The notes under the pieces: model-generated
What the model was told of the DNA's origin: nothing
The model's input: the letters and a program-made list of their open reading frames with translations, nothing else
Databases searched by the model: none
Position numbers and translations under genes: made by a program
Assembly: GCA_024399955.1 (NCBI GenBank)
Contig: JAKSNH010000008.1
Location: forward strand, 54,784-118,783
Direction of reading: 5' to 3'
Length of the DNA stretch: 64,000 bases
Source of the DNA: Paludibacteraceae bacterium
Lineage (GTDB): Bacteria > Bacteroidota > Bacteroidia > Bacteroidales > Paludibacteraceae
Shown: positions 51,377-60,777 of the stretch, in pieces
How positions within the stretch are numbered: the first letter of the stretch is position 1
Layout: the number at the start of each line of letters is the position of its first letter

Positions 51377-51910
51377 TTACTTGTCTGTATTTAATTTAAC
51401 TAATTTTGCAGAAGCTGAAACGGTAAATACAATAGCGCGTCCTTGTTGACCAACATTCATAGAAATAATCGGTTCAATCAAACCATCACCACCATATAGT
51501 TTGCATTGGTTAATCAAACGATAAACAGCCAAGTTACGAGCATAACTTTCAGGAGACATATTTTTAACACTCTCAATTACACCATAATCATTAGATAAAA
51601 ATCCATAACGTGCAATACCTTTGAATTCGTCATACTCCCACTCCTTTGCTTTGCGATCATATACGAATGATAATTCGCACTCCCCATTAGCTTCACGAAC
51701 ATAATACTTGTCTCCTCGTTGTTCATAAGTCACAACTGCTTCAGAAGAAACCGTTTTAAGGATTTTATAATCCTTACGATCCAAATTTAATTCATTCAAT
51801 CCAACCGTATTAACGGTGTTAACTGCCTTCGGAACAATTGCCAATTCAGGAGCACAAGAACTCAAGATAATTGCCACAAGGCACAATGGTAACAAAAAAT
51901 GTTTTTTCAT
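51377..51910 (-). CDS. lipoprotein of unknown function, first gene of the operon
   Basis: 177 residues. Signal with lipobox (LSSCAPEL). The body has a TVNTVGLNELNLDRKDYKILKTVSSEAVVTYEQ block, then ARYGFLSNDYGVI and a C-terminal KLYGGDGLIEPIISMNVGQQGRAIVFTVSASAKLVKL, similar in style to small DUF lipoproteins of Bacteroidales. Upstream, 114 bases of leader contain no TAnnTTTG element; the nearest promoter is that of the structured RNA copy B (52310-52318), whose terminator lies in between. Confidence 0.75.
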   Translation of the reverse strand: MKKHFLLPLCLVAIILSSCAPELAIVPKAVNTVNTVGLNELNLDRKDYKILKTVSSEAVVTYEQRGDKYYVREANGECELSFVYDRKAKEWEYDEFKGIARYGFLSNDYGVIESVKNMSPESYARNLAVYRLINQCKLYGGDGLIEPIISMNVGQQGRAIVFTVSASAKLVKLNTDK

Positions 51911-52024
51911 TTGTTTAATTAATTTTTAATTTTGCCTACTCTATTTAGGATTTTGGGCATACTCCTTATATACTATCGTGTATATGCGAGCGTGGGCGTG
52001 CGTGGGCGCACGAGAGACAATAAC
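51911..52024 (-). other. promoterless spacer between RNA copy B and its downstream operon
   Basis: No -7 element on the minus strand. It contains GTGGGCGTGCGTGGGCGC-type GC-rich near-repeats and an AT-rich stretch before the ATG. Transcription of the lipoprotein operon most simply needs read-through of the RNA terminator. Confidence 0.6.
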
Positions 52025-52304
52025 AAAAAAGCGTGAACATTATTCACGCTTATCCTCCTTTACAAGGCTCTAGCAAAACCAATAGTCAAGAATAAACCAA
52101 AAACGTCCACGCTGGTATATGCTCATACCAACGCGCAACGCGATAGTACAATAAACATACCCATAGGACATTCATATCTTCTTGCTTTGGGACTTATAAA
52201 AATTTGCTAGACTTCTGTAAAGCCAAAACAAGCGTCAATAAACGCCATTTATTATGTCAATTCCACCCTGATTATAAGACATAATTCCCATACCAGCGTG
52301 AAAT
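52025..52304 (-). ncRNA. structured leader-like RNA, copy B (paralogue of 7134-7410)
   Basis: About 280 nt. It shares with copy A the promoter, the CTCGA start and the layout of helices, but with compensated changes: CTTTACA (52216-52222) pairs with TGTAAAG (52058-52064) where A has ACTTACG/CGTAAGT; TCTAGCAAA pairs with TTTTGCTAGA where A has TCTACCAAA/TTTTGGTAGA. The 5' element CACGCTGGTAT (52290-52300) pairs with ATACCAGCGTG (52108-52118) over 11 bp. The terminator is GCGTGAA/TTCACGC with six T (52025-52049). The middle AGCGTGGAC can alternatively pair with GTTCACGCT of the terminator. It sits 114 bases upstream of the lipoprotein operon. Confidence 0.75.
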
Positions 52305-52309
52305 CGAGT

Positions 52310-52318
52310 GCAAAATTA
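52310..52318 (-). promoter_or_regulatory. -7 promoter element of structured RNA copy B
   Basis: Reverse-strand TAATTTTGC followed by ACTCGA, identical to the copy A promoter. Confidence 0.8.
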
Positions 52319-52564
52319 CAAAAAAAAATTGAATCCACCAAACATTTTGTGAATTTTAATTTGATTAAGATAATTTTTTGTTATCTATTTTATTATAATT
52401 TAGCAACGATTTACATTTTTTGCTTTAAAAATTTGCGCATATTGTATTTTTTTTGTATATTTGCAGTGAAAAATAGAATTATCGGTTATTACAAAAGAGG
52501 AAACGACATAGACGTTGACAAGCAACAAAAAACAATAAAATTTGCATATCTCAAAAAAAAGTTG

Positions 52565-52573
52565 TAATTTTGT
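52565..52573 (+). promoter_or_regulatory. -7 promoter element of the phosphatase-like protein gene
   Basis: TAATTTTGT, 34 bases before the ATG at 52608. A second match, TATATTTGC, lies near 52456-52464 and may be an additional upstream start. Between 52319 and 52564 no gene is supported. Confidence 0.7.
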
Positions 52574-52607
52574 GGCCAAAATTAGTCAAAAATTAATCAC
52601 TCCTGAT

Positions 52608-54383
52608 ATGAAACGGATATATTCCTTATTTATTACATGCGTTGCGTGCGCGATGAGTATGGCCGGGAATTGGTCTTTTTCCGGCACCAGTTATGTGTAT
52701 TTTGATAACTCTGTTACGCAATGGCAAGGCGTCAACCTGTACCTCATCATCGGTAAGAGCGACTATTCGTCCGTTTATCCAATGAGCATCGATGCCTCCG
52801 ATACCACTAAGTACTTCACGTCTTTTCCTGCCTCGGGCTGGGGCGATGCGGAATACATGGCCGTCATCGGGAATAGTGATTGGCGCAAAGGGAATTGGGG
52901 TTATAACGAACTCAAGAACGCCACTTACTACACCGCTAAATACGATGCCGGATTGAATGTATCAGACAAGCAAAAATACCTGCTGACTCCTCAAAGCAAG
53001 AGCAACGGCTGCACCATCAAATTAGATTGGGTAACCAATGATTTTCAGATTACTTTTTCGGATACAGAGAAGAATAACTGTCAGCGTCTGGATGCCACCA
53101 ACGGCTTAGTCACTATTATCTACTCCACCTCATCCAAACGGTTCAACACCTCGCGCGACAACATCAACGACGTCTATGTCAAAGGGTCTGTTTCGATTTG
53201 GAACAGCGAGGATCCTAATTACCGATTAGGTCCATGGAGCAGCGACGGCTGTCTATTCCGCGTGTTCCGCATCAACGACCTGCAGCGTTTAGGTAATTCC
53301 GGCTGCCCTGAGTTTATCTTCCATGTTATCCAAAAAGACGGCAATAGTTACGACACTCGCTCCCACTCCAGTTGGCAAGGAGGTATAGACGAGCGATTGG
53401 TCTTTATCAATAACGGCGAAAACATGTGTATTCTCCTGCCCGGAGACGATATAGAGGAAATCGGTCAGCGCAAGGAAGAAGCCAAGTACATTGCTCCCCT
53501 ATCGGACTTCAAGGACCTGACGGACTCCGCCACCATAGCACACTTGACTAATTTCCGTCGCGTACCGGCTACCAAGAACCTCTTCCGTAGTTATCATCCC
53601 TATAAAGGCGACCGTCCTCACTACGATACGGAACATGAGCGGCTGGTGCAATTAGCCATTTTAGGGCAACTATACGGCATCCGTTCGGATATTGCTCTAT
53701 CCGGCAATGAAGAGAGTCACAATAGTGAGGAATACGAATGCGGTGGTAAGAAATATAAGTTTGCCATTCCTGAGTACTATCAGTCCATCATTGACAATAA
53801 GAACGTTCTCTATGTAGGAACCGCCAATGGTCACACTCCGGATTATAATACCGCCGTATATAGAACGAACGAACAATACTTCGGTGAATGGATGCAAGAG
53901 GTTGTTCGATTCATTGGCAGCCACCCTGCCCCCTTCCAGATCCACTGTTCCTTAGGCGCCGACCGCACCGGTGCTTTCTGCGCCACCTTAGCTGCACTAT
54001 GCGGAGCATCATGGCAACAAATAGCAGCCGACTATCACGAAACCAGTAACCTGCGTATTCAGGAATACAGACATGAGAACTGCGTACTATATGAACTAAG
54101 ACTGCTGACGGGCGAGGACCCTAAGAACTTCAACCCGACCAATAAAGCCGGACTAACACTGGCACAAGCTGTGGCTAAACACTTTATTGATGGAGGCTAT
54201 TTGACGCAAGAAGAGATAGACCAAGCCGTCGCTAAACTAAAAGGCTCCGATCAGCCAACCGACGAAAGGACAGCCATCGTTTCGTCTGACATCAAAAAGA
54301 TTGTGCGTAACGGACATTTAGTTATTCATCAGAACAACCAGACGTACGATGGATTAGGACGGTGCTTAGAGCACTCCAAATAA
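52608..54383 (+). CDS. secreted tyrosine phosphatase-like protein with the shared C-terminal tail
   Basis: 591 residues from the ATG at 52608 (the frame opens at 52542, upstream of the promoter). A signal peptide is followed by a starch-binding/CBM-like beta region (~20-290: NWSFSGTSYVYFDNS, SSVYPMSIDASDTT, LGPWSSDGCLFRVF). The phosphatase-like domain ends with the active-site loop HCSLGADRTG, i.e. Cys447-x5-Arg453, as in protein tyrosine phosphatases and bacterial inositol-phosphate phosphatases. LFRSYHPYKGDR earlier resembles the FRS start of that family. The C-terminal tail (VRNGHLVIHQN, then YDGLGRCLEHSK) matches those at 22696, 27361 and 28453; its last codons coincide with the GTGCTTAGAGCAC palindrome. 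Confidence 0.8.
   Translation: MKRIYSLFITCVACAMSMAGNWSFSGTSYVYFDNSVTQWQGVNLYLIIGKSDYSSVYPMSIDASDTTKYFTSFPASGWGDAEYMAVIGNSDWRKGNWGYNELKNATYYTAKYDAGLNVSDKQKYLLTPQSKSNGCTIKLDWVTNDFQITFSDTEKNNCQRLDATNGLVTIIYSTSSKRFNTSRDNINDVYVKGSVSIWNSEDPNYRLGPWSSDGCLFRVFRINDLQRLGNSGCPEFIFHVIQKDGNSYDTRSHSSWQGGIDERLVFINNGENMCILLPGDDIEEIGQRKEEAKYIAPLSDFKDLTDSATIAHLTNFRRVPATKNLFRSYHPYKGDRPHYDTEHERLVQLAILGQLYGIRSDIALSGNEESHNSEEYECGGKKYKFAIPEYYQSIIDNKNVLYVGTANGHTPDYNTAVYRTNEQYFGEWMQEVVRFIGSHPAPFQIHCSLGADRTGAFCATLAALCGASWQQIAADYHETSNLRIQEYRHENCVLYELRLLTGEDPKNFNPTNKAGLTLAQAVAKHFIDGGYLTQEEIDQAVAKLKGSDQPTDERTAIVSSDIKKIVRNGHLVIHQNNQTYDGLGRCLEHSK
54362..54374 (+). repeat. GTGCTTAGAGCAC palindrome inside a coding end
   Basis: The same 13-base palindrome occurs at 6827-6839 and 63416-63428. 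Here it encodes part of the extra CLEHSK end of the phosphatase-like protein. Confidence 0.7.
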
Positions 54384-54405
54384 TAAGAAACGAGAATAGT
54401 CAGGA

Positions 54406-55149
54406 TTATCCCATAGCGCCATTGACTTGTATGACTTGTCCGCTGACGTATGAACTGAGGTCAGAGGCGAGGAAGAGTGCGACTTTAGCCACTTCTTCCG
54501 GCTGACCGCCACGACGCATAGGAATCATCTTGACGAACTCATTCAGCGTTTCTTCGGACAGAGCTGCCGTCATGTCAGTTATAATGAATCCCGGAGCAAT
54601 CGCATTAGCACGAATGCCACGACTGCCCATCTCCTTAGCCACAGACTTAGTAAGCGCAATAATACCGGCCTTAGATGCCGCATAGTTGGCTTGTCCGGCG
54701 TTGCCATTTAGACCAACCACACTGGACATGGAGATAATCGAACCGCTGCGCTGGCGCATCATAATAGGAGACACGGCATGAATGAAGTTAAAAGCGGATT
54801 TGAGGTTCACGTTGATGACAGCATCCCATTGTTGTTCCGTCATGCGGAGCATGAGACCGTCCTTGGTGATGCCGGCATTATTGACGAGAATATCAATGTG
54901 TCCAAATTCCTCTTGAATGCGATTAACGACTTCGTGCGTTTCATTAAAATCAGCTGCATTGCTGGCATAAGCGCAGCACTTAACACCTAAGGCTTCTATC
55001 TCTTGGCGAGTAGCCTCGGCCTGTTCATTAATAACTAAATCGGTAAAGGCGATAGCACAACCTTCTTTTGCCAGCGTAAGGGCAATCTGTTTACCTATTC
55101 CACGAGCTGCACCCGTGACGATGGCTACTTTATTCTGTAATAGTGTCAT
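54406..55149 (-). CDS. fabG: 3-oxoacyl-[acyl-carrier-protein] reductase
   Basis: 247 residues from the ATG at 55149; an upstream ATG at 55164 overlaps lptC more deeply. Short-chain dehydrogenase motifs: the NADP loop TGAARGIGK, the NNAG block (LVNNAGITKDG), catalytic Ser in ISMSSVVG, YAASK (Tyr and Lys), and the PGFI end. It reduces beta-ketoacyl-ACP in fatty acid elongation. Its start overlaps the end of lptC by 20 bases, so the two are translationally coupled. Confidence 0.95.
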   Translation of the reverse strand: MTLLQNKVAIVTGAARGIGKQIALTLAKEGCAIAFTDLVINEQAEATRQEIEALGVKCCAYASNAADFNETHEVVNRIQEEFGHIDILVNNAGITKDGLMLRMTEQQWDAVINVNLKSAFNFIHAVSPIMMRQRSGSIISMSSVVGLNGNAGQANYAASKAGIIALTKSVAKEMGSRGIRANAIAPGFIITDMTAALSEETLNEFVKMIPMRRGGQPEEVAKVALFLASDLSSYVSGQVIQVNGAMG

Positions 55150-55699
55150 GATTCGTTTCTTCAATTGGGAAATATCCCGTTGGTTGTAAGATAGTATATT
55201 CGGTCATTGTTTGATTGCTAGTGAACCCTACTCCTTCGAGCACAGAAGCCCGACGTCTAATAATGATATTGCTATCCGAATAGATACGTCCGGCCTGTTG
55301 GTCCCATATTAGTTGTGGTGTATCAAACTGCTCTCCTTCTTCGTTCATGGCATGCACATTGCCGTCCAACTGCCATAATCCGGTTTGATCCCAATAGCGG
55401 GCTTTATCCGAGCGAATAGACGCATCTACGGCCATTACCTCGTTGAATTTCTCCAAGTACAATCCTTTGGGGAAGTCCCAATAGGTAGGGTCTGACTTGT
55501 CATACACAAACCATTGTTCGGCACTAATGCGGTAACGCGTGATGCCGGAGTCCGAGATGAGTGTAGATACATGAGTAGCTTGAAGCACCGCCGTGGCAGT
55601 ACGATCTTCAATCGCATCTACCTTGGGGTGCTTATTACGGCCACAAGCAATCAGAGCCGTCGTTAGAATGATTATGCTGATTACTTGGCGGGACGGCAT
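55130..55699 (-). CDS. lptC: LPS export protein LptC
   Basis: 189 residues. An N-terminal signal/anchor with a lipobox-like LTTALIAC-G is followed by the LptC fold: VSTLISDSGITRYRISAEQWFVYDKSDPTYWDFPKGLYLEKFN, then YWDQTGLWQLDGNVHAMNEEGEQFDTPQLIWDQQAGRIYSD, the block that lines the LPS-carrying groove. It hands LPS from the inner-membrane LptBFG to LptA. Its start overlaps the TPR gene stop by 19 bases. Confidence 0.9.
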   Translation of the reverse strand: MPSRQVISIIILTTALIACGRNKHPKVDAIEDRTATAVLQATHVSTLISDSGITRYRISAEQWFVYDKSDPTYWDFPKGLYLEKFNEVMAVDASIRSDKARYWDQTGLWQLDGNVHAMNEEGEQFDTPQLIWDQQAGRIYSDSNIIIRRRASVLEGVGFTSNQTMTEYTILQPTGYFPIEETNHDTITE

Positions 55700-57099
55700 A
55701 TTGTTCTTTCACCAATCCATCCACCAACTACAAAGCTACCTGCACCAAATTCACCGGGCAGGTCAAACATCTCCTCCTTAGTGGGAAAATACTTGCTATA
55801 AGCAGCAATCAGTTTATTAGCATCCTCTACGCAATCGTCATATTGTTTAGCTTTTGTGAATTGATCCACGGCAGCCCAGAAGACAGTCTTATTGAGGATA
55901 GCAGCCTTAGCGGCAGACGATTCAGCAGCCGAATAAGGTTGAGAAGCAGCATAGCACAGACCGATTAAGATATAGCAACGCCCAGCCATTGTAGGCTCAA
56001 CGTCCATACTTTGACGGGCATAGGAACGGGCATCAGCATAGCGATGGAGATTATAGTAGCAATAAGCTAAGCCATAGAGGTAGTCGTCACGGTCATCGTC
56101 TAACTCTTCCTCAATCAGGTCAATAGCCTGTTTGTAATACTCAATAGCGGAATTCCAGTCTTCTTTCTTAGCACTCATCTTGGCGCAACCGGCAGCTGAT
56201 TCCTCGGTAGGACGCAGTTGGTGCGCAGCGGCAGCAGCAGCGAAATACACCTCAGACTCGGTGCATTTAACACGTTTATACATAGCCATCAGTTTGAGCA
56301 TATCCTCTAAGTACTGACCATTGGATGCCACATAATTGCGATAGAGTTCATCCAGTTTGTCGCAGCTGGCAGCTCCGGAAATGGCAAATAAGTTGTCCAC
56401 ATACTCCTTGATGACACCGGCATCATTAGCGTTCTTGCTGGTAGGATCATTCCAAATATGTTGCAGCAGATTGCTTACTTGCGAGTAGTCTGCAATGTAT
56501 TGTTCGCCGTATTTCTCGGGATCTGCTTTATACAAACCATTACTTACTTCAGCAAAAGCGCGGAGCACCTTGAGTTGGGAATTATAGCCCATAGCAGCCA
56601 CACTCTCTTTGAGCCAACCGTAGGCTTCTAATTTGAGTGTATCCTCGGGGAAGTATGCACAGTAATCCACACCCTTTTGACCTAATATATAAGCCTTAGG
56701 GTACTTAGCATCATTGCCATAGTATTTGATACGTTTGTCGTACATCTGCATAGCTAACGCACGGATTTGTTGACGAGTAGCGTCATCTTTGGCGTTTTCG
56801 TACTCGTACTCCAAAATTTGCGAACCTCTGCTGTAGATAGCTTTATTGGCCGTTGGGCAGTTTTGATACACTTGTAGCCAAGGTTCAAAAGCATCATGAT
56901 AAGCTTTGGCCTTGCAGTATTCCGTGAACATAGATACTTGAGCGAGGCACTCCTCGGTAACTTCAGGAATAGCTTCCTCTTCTACCACTTGTTCAACGAC
57001 TTCGGCAACGGGTTCAGCCACCTGTTGCTGGGGCTTTTTGGCGCATGCTAAAGATGGTACAACAACCACTAAAGCAACAATCAGTAAGTTCTTTTTCAT
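55681..57099 (-). CDS. tetratricopeptide repeat protein, periplasmic
   Basis: 472 residues with a signal peptide (LLIVALVVVVPSLACA; the Cys may be a lipid anchor). A V/E-rich linker follows, then helical hairpin repeats of TPR type, clearest at KMSAKKEDWNSAIEYYKQAIDLI, YLYGLAYCYYNLHRYADARSYARQSMDVEP and CYILIGLCYAASQ. It probably scaffolds an envelope complex. It lies between an outer-membrane protein gene (26-bp gap) and lptC (overlap), suggesting an envelope-assembly operon. Confidence 0.85.
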   Translation of the reverse strand: MKKNLLIVALVVVVPSLACAKKPQQQVAEPVAEVVEQVVEEEAIPEVTEECLAQVSMFTEYCKAKAYHDAFEPWLQVYQNCPTANKAIYSRGSQILEYEYENAKDDATRQQIRALAMQMYDKRIKYYGNDAKYPKAYILGQKGVDYCAYFPEDTLKLEAYGWLKESVAAMGYNSQLKVLRAFAEVSNGLYKADPEKYGEQYIADYSQVSNLLQHIWNDPTSKNANDAGVIKEYVDNLFAISGAASCDKLDELYRNYVASNGQYLEDMLKLMAMYKRVKCTESEVYFAAAAAAHQLRPTEESAAGCAKMSAKKEDWNSAIEYYKQAIDLIEEELDDDRDDYLYGLAYCYYNLHRYADARSYARQSMDVEPTMAGRCYILIGLCYAASQPYSAAESSAAKAAILNKTVFWAAVDQFTKAKQYDDCVEDANKLIAAYSKYFPTKEEMFDLPGEFGAGSFVVGGWIGERTICRPAK

Positions 57100-57125
57100 T
57101 CGTACTAATTTAATTTATGTTATTA

Positions 57126-58337
57126 TTATAATTTGCGTTTATGGAACCAATTCTCATTGACTGAGACATCGATTGTAAACTTAAACACATTCTCGGTAAT
57201 TTCTTTCAGGGCTGTTCTTCGGTCGTATTCGATGGTGAAGTTCAGCACAGTGGCTACTGTTCTAAGTGGGAATCCCAATCCTAACGATACGCCGAACTGA
57301 CGCATACTATCTTCGCGCACATAACTACTGCCCACATGGCCTCCTACTCGCCAAATCATCCGTTCAGCATAGTGTTGCGAATACGGATTATGGCGGTATT
57401 GGGCACCGACTGCGATGCGTCGCAGGTCATTCAGTTGATTGGTTTCGTTGTAGAACTTAGCCTTGGACCAGTTTTGGAACTCATAATCCGCAGCGATAGT
57501 CAAGCGATCATCGTAGGTGTAACTAAACCCGATGCCCCACTCCATGGGTGATTCAAAACCGTTCTTGAGGTCAATGGTATCCAGAGTGTATGTCTCTGTC
57601 ATGTAGTAATCGCCGCGCATCGTCAGTTTAGGTTCAAAGGTAGCACCTAATACGATATTATGCTTTTGGGCAAACGTATGGAAGAACTGTGCGCCCACTC
57701 TGGTGCGCCAGGTGTTGAACTTGAGGTAACGCACAATCTCGCGAGGCGAGACGGTAGGATCACTAAAGGATTCGGTAATGTAGTTGGTCACACTACCAAA
57801 CGTGTAATAGAAATTAGCACCAACCGCTACCCAATCCATGATATTGAAACTCAATCCGCCATAAACCTGACTTAATCCACCTTCGCCGCGATAGGCGATG
57901 TTGTATTCATAATTGCCATACGCTGTTGCGCCGGGCAGGTTAAATTTATAGCCTACATTGGAATACGGATTGATACCTGCGGATAAGGCGATATACTGTT
58001 TCCAAATGGGGAATTGCAGATTGACATATTCGAGTGTACCATTAGGTACGTTCTTGGTGCCATTAGCATCGTGATAGCGAGTCCATTCTATTCCGGCAGC
58101 TATATCAAACATAAAACTCAGGCTGTCGCAAGCGGTATAACCGGCAGGCTGTGCGGGGTTGATGGTAGCATTGCTGCGCATACCGACACTTACGCCACCC
58201 ATTGCGCGGAAGGCTGCCGGCTGGTTATTAACCATTTCGCCGTAGCCGAAGCGGGAAGAGGGGGAAGAAGAGACCATCTGGGCAAAAACCATAGATGGCA
58301 TCATAAATAATAATATAAATAGGTATATCTTCTTCAT
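57126..58337 (-). CDS. outer-membrane beta-barrel protein (FadL/PorV-like style)
   Basis: 403 residues. A signal peptide (YLFILLFMMPSMVFA) is followed by SSRFGYGEMVNNQPAAFRAMGGVSVGMRSNATINPAQPAGYTA, an opening found in Bacteroidota barrel proteins of the FadL/PorV kind. Amphipathic strands follow throughout (YGGLSFNIMDWVAVGANFYYTFG; WGIGFSYTYDDRLTIAADYEFQNW; FGVSLGLGFPLRTVATVLNFTIEYD), ending VSVNENWFHKRKL. Substrate unknown. Its start overlaps coaX by 4 bases; transcription runs on to the TPR gene and lptC. Confidence 0.8.
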   Translation of the reverse strand: MKKIYLFILLFMMPSMVFAQMVSSSPSSRFGYGEMVNNQPAAFRAMGGVSVGMRSNATINPAQPAGYTACDSLSFMFDIAAGIEWTRYHDANGTKNVPNGTLEYVNLQFPIWKQYIALSAGINPYSNVGYKFNLPGATAYGNYEYNIAYRGEGGLSQVYGGLSFNIMDWVAVGANFYYTFGSVTNYITESFSDPTVSPREIVRYLKFNTWRTRVGAQFFHTFAQKHNIVLGATFEPKLTMRGDYYMTETYTLDTIDLKNGFESPMEWGIGFSYTYDDRLTIAADYEFQNWSKAKFYNETNQLNDLRRIAVGAQYRHNPYSQHYAERMIWRVGGHVGSSYVREDSMRQFGVSLGLGFPLRTVATVLNFTIEYDRRTALKEITENVFKFTIDVSVNENWFHKRKL

Positions 58338-59068
58338 CGTTTATTATATTCCAATATTTGATTCAACCCAATCAGCACCAATTGTTTCTCGTAGCGCACG
58401 TTTTGTCCCACATGTCCTAAGACATATGGAGCATGTCCGCCGGTCAAGAAAGCCTTGTAATGCGGTGTGCGTTCACTTATGGTACGTATATATCCTTTCA
58501 ATTCAAAAACTATGCCACGCAATACTCCTGCTGCAATAGCATCGCGAGTTTTTTGGCCGTAGAGAGGAATCAGTTCCTGTTCATCGACCTCGACTAACGG
58601 CAGTTTTTTGGTCATTGTATGCAAGGCCGACAGTCGCATTTTGAGTCCCGGAGCGATATTGCCTCCCAAGAAATGTCCTTCTTCGCTCACGAAATCATAC
58701 GTAATGGCACTTCCCATATCTACAATCAGCAGGTTCTCGTTCGGGCACAGCGTTGCAGCTCCTACGGCAGCCGCCAATCGGTCCTGACCTAACGTCTCCG
58801 GCGTAGCATAATCATTGATGATTGGCACCGGCGTGAGATGGTCAAAAAGCACAAATCGCTTACTGAGTCGATGCAAGGCATTCACCATACTGGACTCTAA
58901 GTTAACCACAGACGAGATGATACTATTTTGAATAGGATAAAGAGAGAATAAACGTTCTGCATCAACGGACGTGAAGGACTTGTATAGGAAGTTCTTCACC
59001 AGCTTACCTTCGGCATTAAATAATGCCACCTTGGTTCGCGAATTACCCTGATCAATACAAATATTCAT
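58334..59068 (-). CDS. coaX: type III pantothenate kinase
   Basis: 244 residues from the ATG at 59068 (MNICIDQGNSRTK); the frame opens earlier at 59095, which would overlap the synthetase gene. It phosphorylates pantothenate, the first step to CoA. ASKHA-fold motifs: DQGNSRTKVALF (phosphate 1), QDRLAAAVGA, LLIVDMGSAITYDFV (phosphate 2) and GGNIAPGLKMRLSALHTMTKKLP. The C-terminal ends with LTGGHAPY. The preceding acyl-CoA synthetase gene makes use of CoA. Confidence 0.93.
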   Translation of the reverse strand: MNICIDQGNSRTKVALFNAEGKLVKNFLYKSFTSVDAERLFSLYPIQNSIISSVVNLESSMVNALHRLSKRFVLFDHLTPVPIINDYATPETLGQDRLAAAVGAATLCPNENLLIVDMGSAITYDFVSEEGHFLGGNIAPGLKMRLSALHTMTKKLPLVEVDEQELIPLYGQKTRDAIAAGVLRGIVFELKGYIRTISERTPHYKAFLTGGHAPYVLGHVGQNVRYEKQLVLIGLNQILEYNKR

Positions 59069-59091
59069 CTCTTCGTCTTTGTTATCATTAA

Positions 59092-60765
59092 TCACACCAT
59101 CTGTGTATAGAGGAAGCGTTTAATGGATCGTTTAGGTGTTTTCTCAAATTCGTGCGGATAGAGTTTGATTTTAGTTATTTGTTCGTACGATGCCAGTTGT
59201 TTATTCAGGTTCTTGCGTATTTCTTCTATTTCCTGTGCCAGTTCCTCTTGCGAGAGGTGGTTTTGGTCGGCAGCCTTGAAATCAGGATAAACGAGTGCCA
59301 CGAGGTGATCCTCATGCTGCAGCACGATTGATTCGCTCACGTATGGGTAGTTATTGAGTTTGGACTCAATCTCTTCGGGGTAGATATTCTGACCACTTGG
59401 TCCCAGTAGCATGGTTTTGTTACGTCCCTTGATGAATAGATAACCTTCCTCGTCAATCATACCTAAGTCTCCTGTTTTGAGCCATCCGTCTTTGGTGAAA
59501 GTCTCTTTGGTAGCAGCAGCGTTTTTGTAGTAGCCTTTCATGACGTTTTCGCCACGAACGAGGACGTCGCCTATACCTTCGGCATTGGGTTTATCTATTT
59601 TTGCCTCCATATAGCCCTCTAATACCTTGCCGCACGAGCCTGATTTGCCCCCCGGCCATGGAGTCCAAGAGATAAGTGGAGCGCATTCGGTCATACCATA
59701 TCCTACTGTGAGAGGGAACTTGATACGATTCAGGAAAGCCTCTACTTCAGGGTTAAGTGGCGCACCGCCGATGATGAGTTGGTAGAACTCACCGCCGAAG
59801 GCATCCACTAACTGCTGACGTATCTTAGCCAGTACCACTTCGTCTAAGAGTGGCACTTTCAGTACCCAACTGATAGGTGGTTTAGCTATTTGTGGAGCAA
59901 TCTGTTGTTTGTAGATTTTCTCTAAAATAAGTGGTACGGACAGGATTAGTGTCGGCTTCACTTCATGGAAAGCCTGCAGTAAGATCTTAGGCGCAGGCGT
60001 GCGACCGATAAAGTAGGTATGTCCGCCGGCAGCCAAGCATCCCAAGAAATCCACTGCGCATCCGTAAGCGTGAGCCAGAGGCAAGAAAGCCACGTGGCGG
60101 CAGCCCGGGTAAACGAGTTTGGTAGTGAAGAAGAACTTGATATGGCTAGCCAACGCATTACATGGAGTAACAACGCCTTTGGAGAAGCCGGTTGTACCGC
60201 TGGTATAGTTGATAGACGCCACTTCGGAATTCTTGCGATCCTTATATGCCACATCGTGCGCGGTCATGCCTTGTGGGAATTTCTTGTTATATTCCTTCAT
60301 CGCCCACTCCATGCTGATATCCTTGGATTCCTTGATGGTAGTAGCAATCACATCAAAGTTAGTCAGGCTATACACGGCCTTGATGGACTCCATATTAGTC
60401 AGGTCCATACCTTCCCAAATCGAGTCAGTAATGAAGAGCAGTTTACACTCGCTATGGTTGATGATATGCAGCGCATCGTCGGGTTTGAAGTCCTGCAAGA
60501 TAGGCACAATAATGGCGCCGTAGGTGACTGTAGCCAGATAGACCATCACCCAGTTACAGTTATTTCGTCCCATGACAGCGATGCGATCGTCCTTATGCAC
60601 GCCAAGATGGTGGAAGAGACGATGAAGTCGCCAAATCTGTTGGGCCATGGCGCCATAGGTCAGCGTATTGGTCGTGCCCCAATCCGTTACGGCTTCTAAC
60701 TCCCAATGTTCACGAAAAGAACGTTCGTATATCTTTACGAAATTGTCTTTTGGAGAAGTTAACAT
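59092..60765 (-). CDS. long-chain acyl-CoA synthetase (AMP-binding)
   Basis: 557 residues. The adenylation domain has the P-loop-like INYTSGTTGFSKGVV, the VGYGMTECAPLISW motif and TGDLGMIDEEGYLFIKGR. The C-terminal domain ends with TPKRSIKRFLY, carrying the catalytic Lys. It activates fatty acids to acyl-CoA through acyl-AMP, peripheral to the inner membrane. It is the first long gene of the coaX-OMP-TPR-lptC-fabG run, which ties lipid activation to envelope building. Confidence 0.93.
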   Translation of the reverse strand: MLTSPKDNFVKIYERSFREHWELEAVTDWGTTNTLTYGAMAQQIWRLHRLFHHLGVHKDDRIAVMGRNNCNWVMVYLATVTYGAIIVPILQDFKPDDALHIINHSECKLLFITDSIWEGMDLTNMESIKAVYSLTNFDVIATTIKESKDISMEWAMKEYNKKFPQGMTAHDVAYKDRKNSEVASINYTSGTTGFSKGVVTPCNALASHIKFFFTTKLVYPGCRHVAFLPLAHAYGCAVDFLGCLAAGGHTYFIGRTPAPKILLQAFHEVKPTLILSVPLILEKIYKQQIAPQIAKPPISWVLKVPLLDEVVLAKIRQQLVDAFGGEFYQLIIGGAPLNPEVEAFLNRIKFPLTVGYGMTECAPLISWTPWPGGKSGSCGKVLEGYMEAKIDKPNAEGIGDVLVRGENVMKGYYKNAAATKETFTKDGWLKTGDLGMIDEEGYLFIKGRNKTMLLGPSGQNIYPEEIESKLNNYPYVSESIVLQHEDHLVALVYPDFKAADQNHLSQEELAQEIEEIRKNLNKQLASYEQITKIKLYPHEFEKTPKRSIKRFLYTQMV

Positions 60766-60777
60766 ACTTATAAGCGA

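Noticed and set aside
52298..52567. Plus-strand open frame of 89 codons
   Set aside because: It crosses the structured RNA promoter and two plus-strand -7 elements, has extreme AT-driven composition (Phe/Ile/Tyr/Asn) and no family resemblance.
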